A DNA stretch of 9,025 nucleotides from JAYWIG01 sp043789035 (lineage in GTDB: Bacteria > Pseudomonadota > Gammaproteobacteria > Burkholderiales > Burkholderiaceae_E). Both the position numbers and the translations under genes were made by a program. The first letter of the stretch is position 1; every line of letters begins with the position of its first letter. The notes below the pieces were generated by a model that saw only the letters and a list, made by a program, of their open reading frames with translations, was not told the DNA's origin and ran no database searches. Shown one piece after another: positions 6,675 to 9,025 of the stretch. Location: assembly GCA_043789035.1 (NCBI GenBank), contig JAYWIG010000271.1, positions 1 to 9,025 of the forward strand, given 5' to 3'.

Positions 6675-6691
6675 TAAATCAACTAGTTCAA
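6663..6691 (-). promoter_or_regulatory. Candidate promoter of the vapBC relic
   Basis: On the minus strand TTGAAC (6691-6686) and TATGTT (6668-6663) are spaced by 17 bp, each with 4 of 6 consensus bases. The -35 lies in the last codons of the upstream TctC-type gene and the -10 lies inside the palindrome, so a bound repressor would block it. Motif strength is moderate. Confidence 0.35.
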
Positions 6692-7657
6692 CTTTGCCCC
6701 AGACGCTTTTACAACCGGATTAAAGTCTGTCACCTGTTTCTGCACATAACTCGTAAACGCCGCTGGTGTAAGCTTGCTCATGCCAAACCCAAGCTCTTCA
6801 AGCTTAGCCGTTACTCTTGGGTCATTCAGGGTTTCGTTTAAAGCCGCATTCATCCGGGCTGTTACTGCCGCTGGAGTCGAAGCTGGGCCAGACAAGCCAA
6901 CGAAGTTTTCAGCGACCAGCTTGCCGTAGCCTAACTCGGTGACACTCGGTACGTTAGGAGCGATCTTTGCGCGCCCCGGACTCGTTACTGCCAACACTTT
7001 CAAGCGCCCTGCTTTGGCTAGCTCCCACACTTCTGGTAATGTATTTACACCCACAGAAATATGGCCACCCATTACATCTTGGAACATCGGGGCTGAACCC
7101 TTATAGGCGACGTGGTCCATCTGTAGGCCCAGTTCGTTTTTAAACATCTCACCCACAATGTGGCCAATCGAACCACCACCGCCAGAGCCGTAAGGCACGG
7201 CCTTGCCTTGGGCTTTTACCCAAGTGACGTATTGCGCCATATTGTCGACAGGAATCGTTGATGAAACAAAGAACGCGTTCGGCACAACACCCACCATACC
7301 AATGTGCGAGAAATCTTTCATTGGGTCGTAGGGAGGAGTATCGAACAGCAGCGGCGCAATAGAGATAGGCGCGCTATTGGATATAAAGAAGGTATGGCCA
7401 TCGGTTGAGGTAATCACCGCCTTCGCACCAATCGCCGTGCCGCCACCGGGGCGATTTTCAACGATCACTGATTGTTTGAGCTTTTCGCTCATGGTTGGCG
7501 CAATGAGGCGAGCTACAATATCGCTCGCACCACCCGGAGGAAAAGGAACTACAAACTTAATCGTCGTTCTGGGCCATTCTTGTGCATGACCGGACACCAT
7601 GACAGTGCAAACACTGAGTACGATACATGCGCGGGAGAGCCAACGTGGTGCGTTCAT
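6683..7657 (-). CDS. Tripartite tricarboxylate transporter substrate-binding protein (TctC/Bug family)
   Basis: TctC/Bug proteins are periplasmic binding proteins that capture small carboxylates or related compounds and, in complete systems, hand them to TctA/TctB. From the ATG at 7657 the protein has 324 residues, the usual family length. Residues 1-25 form a signal peptide: Arg near the start, hydrophobic ACIVLSVCTVMVSG, and a likely cut after GHA. The mature part has the family's IKFVVPFPPGGASDIVARL, VENRPGGGTAIGAKAV, MVGVVPNAFFV, HVAYKGSAPMFQDVMGGHI and VLAVTSPGR. A TTG at 7672 in the same frame would add five residues (MNGFS) and is less likely. The ligand cannot be read from sequence. 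No TctA or TctB genes are in the window, as is common for this expanded family. It follows the ABC-type binding protein gene by 54 nt on the same strand. Confidence 0.93.
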   Translation of the reverse strand: MNAPRWLSRACIVLSVCTVMVSGHAQEWPRTTIKFVVPFPPGGASDIVARLIAPTMSEKLKQSVIVENRPGGGTAIGAKAVITSTDGHTFFISNSAPISIAPLLFDTPPYDPMKDFSHIGMVGVVPNAFFVSSTIPVDNMAQYVTWVKAQGKAVPYGSGGGGSIGHIVGEMFKNELGLQMDHVAYKGSAPMFQDVMGGHISVGVNTLPEVWELAKAGRLKVLAVTSPGRAKIAPNVPSVTELGYGKLVAENFVGLSGPASTPAAVTARMNAALNETLNDPRVTAKLEELGFGMSKLTPAAFTSYVQKQVTDFNPVVKASGAKLN

Positions 7658-7711
7658 TGAAAATCCATTCAAATATTTGGGTTAGAAAGCTTCAAAGTTT
7701 GTTACTGTCAT

Positions 7712-8707
7712 CTATTGCAAAGGGCGTGCCAAAGAAAACACTCTTTGATCCAACGGCGGTAAATACGCAGAAGAAAAAATTTGAGCAACTAAGGGTTTAT
7801 GGGGATATTTTTTCGCATCAACAATGAGATCGATGCTTTCTTGAACTCTCGTTTCATTCATAAAACCAATGCCGTGAGTTGCGCCTTCTGGGTGAGCCAT
7901 TTCCAACGCCAAAGTACCTACTAATCGAGCGCGGTTAGCCGCCTTATCAATTTTAGGATCCCGCTTCGCGACTGCCTCGATAGCTCCGTCAATATCGTTG
8001 ATACACGCTTGCAGCCCTCGATTAATCGCTCGCACCAATCCCTTAATTTTCTCTGGGTGCTTTTCGGCAAATTTTGTAGCCACCATAAACCCTGCACCAT
8101 ACAACTGTGGAACTAAGTCGCGGTACTGAAAAAATCGTAACTGCCTATCTGGGTCGATGTTCTTTTCAAGTGCGGCCGCCCGCAAGGTATTGACAAAACC
8201 AAACATGGCCGGCCAACGTGCTTCGTTCACCATATCACTTACCATCAATGGATGTGGATCAGAACAAAGTTCGATCAAAAATTCATTTGCTGAAAAGCCA
8301 CATTTCAAGGCAAGCTCCGGCAACATTTTCAACGCTGCATCATTGGGGTGAGAAGCTATTACGTTGCCCTTCAAATCCGCAATACTCAGTGCACTACTAG
8401 TCGCGGGCACCGCTATCGTATAAGGCGATGCGTTATGTAAACAATAAACCACTTGCGCGCATGCGCTTCCGTGTTGCCCAACCCATTCAATAAGCGCATT
8501 CGCATCTCCATAGCCGCAATCAAACCCAAGCGCCTCATCGGCGAGCCGAGGTACGACATTTGCAGCGGTATCGCCTTGAACAAAACTCACTTCGAAGCCT
8601 TCTTCGCGAAAGTAACCAAGATCGTCGGCAAGAAAAAACCACGCCTGCGGGCCTGAGTAAAACGTGTTGAGAGCAAATTTAATGGGTGTCGTTGCCGGTG
8701 TTGTCAT
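7712..8707 (-). CDS. NMT1/ThiY-like ABC-type substrate-binding protein without signal peptide
   Basis: The 331-residue protein has the fold markers of the NMT1/ThiY/SsuA class of ABC solute-binding proteins. It shows IKFALNTFYSGPQAWFFLADDLGYFREEGFEV near the start, then SIADLKGNVIA, and AEKHPEKIKGLVRAINRGL in the C-terminal lobe. Relatives bind thiamine pyrimidine precursors, sulfonates, nitrate or aromatic carboxylates; the ligand here is unknown. The N-terminus (MTTPATTPIKFAL) goes straight into the first beta strand, with no hydrophobic signal sequence and no lipobox. The start is well supported because its ATG overlaps the stop of the upstream gene (ATGA, 8707-8704), implying coupled translation. 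The Cys-rich CCCFC motif of the yeast THI5 pyrimidine synthase is absent, so that enzyme activity is not indicated. No ABC permease or ATPase is visible downstream; they could lie beyond 9025. Confidence 0.85.
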   Translation of the reverse strand: MTTPATTPIKFALNTFYSGPQAWFFLADDLGYFREEGFEVSFVQGDTAANVVPRLADEALGFDCGYGDANALIEWVGQHGSACAQVVYCLHNASPYTIAVPATSSALSIADLKGNVIASHPNDAALKMLPELALKCGFSANEFLIELCSDPHPLMVSDMVNEARWPAMFGFVNTLRAAALEKNIDPDRQLRFFQYRDLVPQLYGAGFMVATKFAEKHPEKIKGLVRAINRGLQACINDIDGAIEAVAKRDPKIDKAANRARLVGTLALEMAHPEGATHGIGFMNETRVQESIDLIVDAKKYPHKPLVAQIFSSAYLPPLDQRVFSLARPLQ

Positions 8708-9025
8708 CTAAAATCACCCGTTATGTCCATCATTTCAATTTGGTGCTTGGCCCAAGCCTTCAGGCTCTTATCATCTTGCACAAGTTTGCACTCGAACTTT
8801 CTGCGGTCGATTTGATCATTTAACGAAACCACATCGGCTCTCAAAGCTTTTTGCAATGACTTTGCGTTGATAACGCTATACAACAAATTAAACTCATACC
8901 GCACGGTTTGGGTCAGGGCGATCTCATCGTTTTGCATTGCTTTGAGCTGCTCTCTTAACATGTGGTTGTACGGCTTAATCTTTTCGTCAGCGAGAGCGGC
9001 AATTGTGTCGTGATCGATTTGTTCA
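8704..9025 (-). CDS. Unrecognised protein, C-terminal part (gene runs past window edge)
   Basis: The minus-strand frame ending with TGA at 8706-8704 stays open to the window edge, so at least 106 codons are present and the true start lies beyond 9025. The ATG at 8961 is internal, since the frame upstream of it (EQIDHDTIAALADEKIKPYNH) is also open. The visible part is hydrophilic, rich in Leu, Lys, Asp and Gln, and looks mainly helical, with no membrane segment and no motif I can name. It ends IEMMDITGDFR. Its stop overlaps the start of the next gene by 4 nt, so it is probably in one operon with the two binding-protein genes. I do not assign a function. Confidence 0.7.
   Translation of the reverse strand, partial: EQIDHDTIAALADEKIKPYNHMLREQLKAMQNDEIALTQTVRYEFNLLYSVINAKSLQKALRADVVSLNDQIDRRKFECKLVQDDKSLKAWAKHQIEMMDITGDFR

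Noticed and set aside
7712..8707. THI5-like pyrimidine synthase activity for the signal-less binding protein
   Set aside because: The cysteine-rich CCCFC motif of the yeast enzyme is replaced by unrelated residues at the matching place (PQLYGAGFMVA).
1..9025. Defence island, CRISPR array, prophage or insertion sequence
   Set aside because: No repeat-spacer pattern, transposase, integrase or terminal repeats were found. Apart from the toxin-antitoxin relic the genes are metabolic, envelope or transport genes.

Overview
The window looks like the chromosome of a betaproteobacterium, most likely of the order Burkholderiales. The basis is the gene order exbD-lpxK-Trm112-kdsB-adk, which is typical of that order, together with a TctC/Bug-type binding protein, a family strongly expanded there. 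Base composition is moderate and looks even across the window. No phage, transposon, CRISPR array or RNA gene was seen.

Left part (1-3209, plus strand): an envelope gene cluster. It holds the end of an ExbD/TolR-type energy-transducing protein, then lpxK (lipid A 4'-kinase), a 55-residue Trm112/YcaR zinc-ribbon protein, and kdsB (CMP-Kdo synthetase). The gaps are 9, 18 and 25 nt, consistent with one transcript. LpxK and KdsB both serve lipid A-Kdo assembly. adk (adenylate kinase) follows after 124 nt and has its own promoter-like TATAAT.

Middle (3210-6112, plus strand): a 258-nt leader with a strong hairpin and a perfect Shine-Dalgarno, then an 863-residue membrane-bound proton-pumping pyrophosphatase (hppA). 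The pump carries an Ala/Pro-rich linker and an OmpA-like peptidoglycan-binding domain fused to its C-terminus. This fusion is the most interesting object in the window. Residues K477 and T480 mark the pump as the K+-independent, H+-pumping type. A textbook terminator ends the gene.

Right part (6111-9025, all minus strand, convergent with hppA): a decayed type II toxin-antitoxin pair, with a VapB-like antitoxin and a VapC/PIN toxin. Both are out of frame and the toxin has changed catalytic acids, yet a 24-bp palindromic operator survives. Upstream on the same strand lies a probable three-gene operon. It contains a gene cut by the window edge and not recognised, a NMT1/ThiY-like ABC substrate-binding protein with no signal peptide (ATGA overlap with the previous gene), and a secreted TctC/Bug-type solute-binding protein. 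No permease, ATPase or TctA/TctB genes are present in the window.
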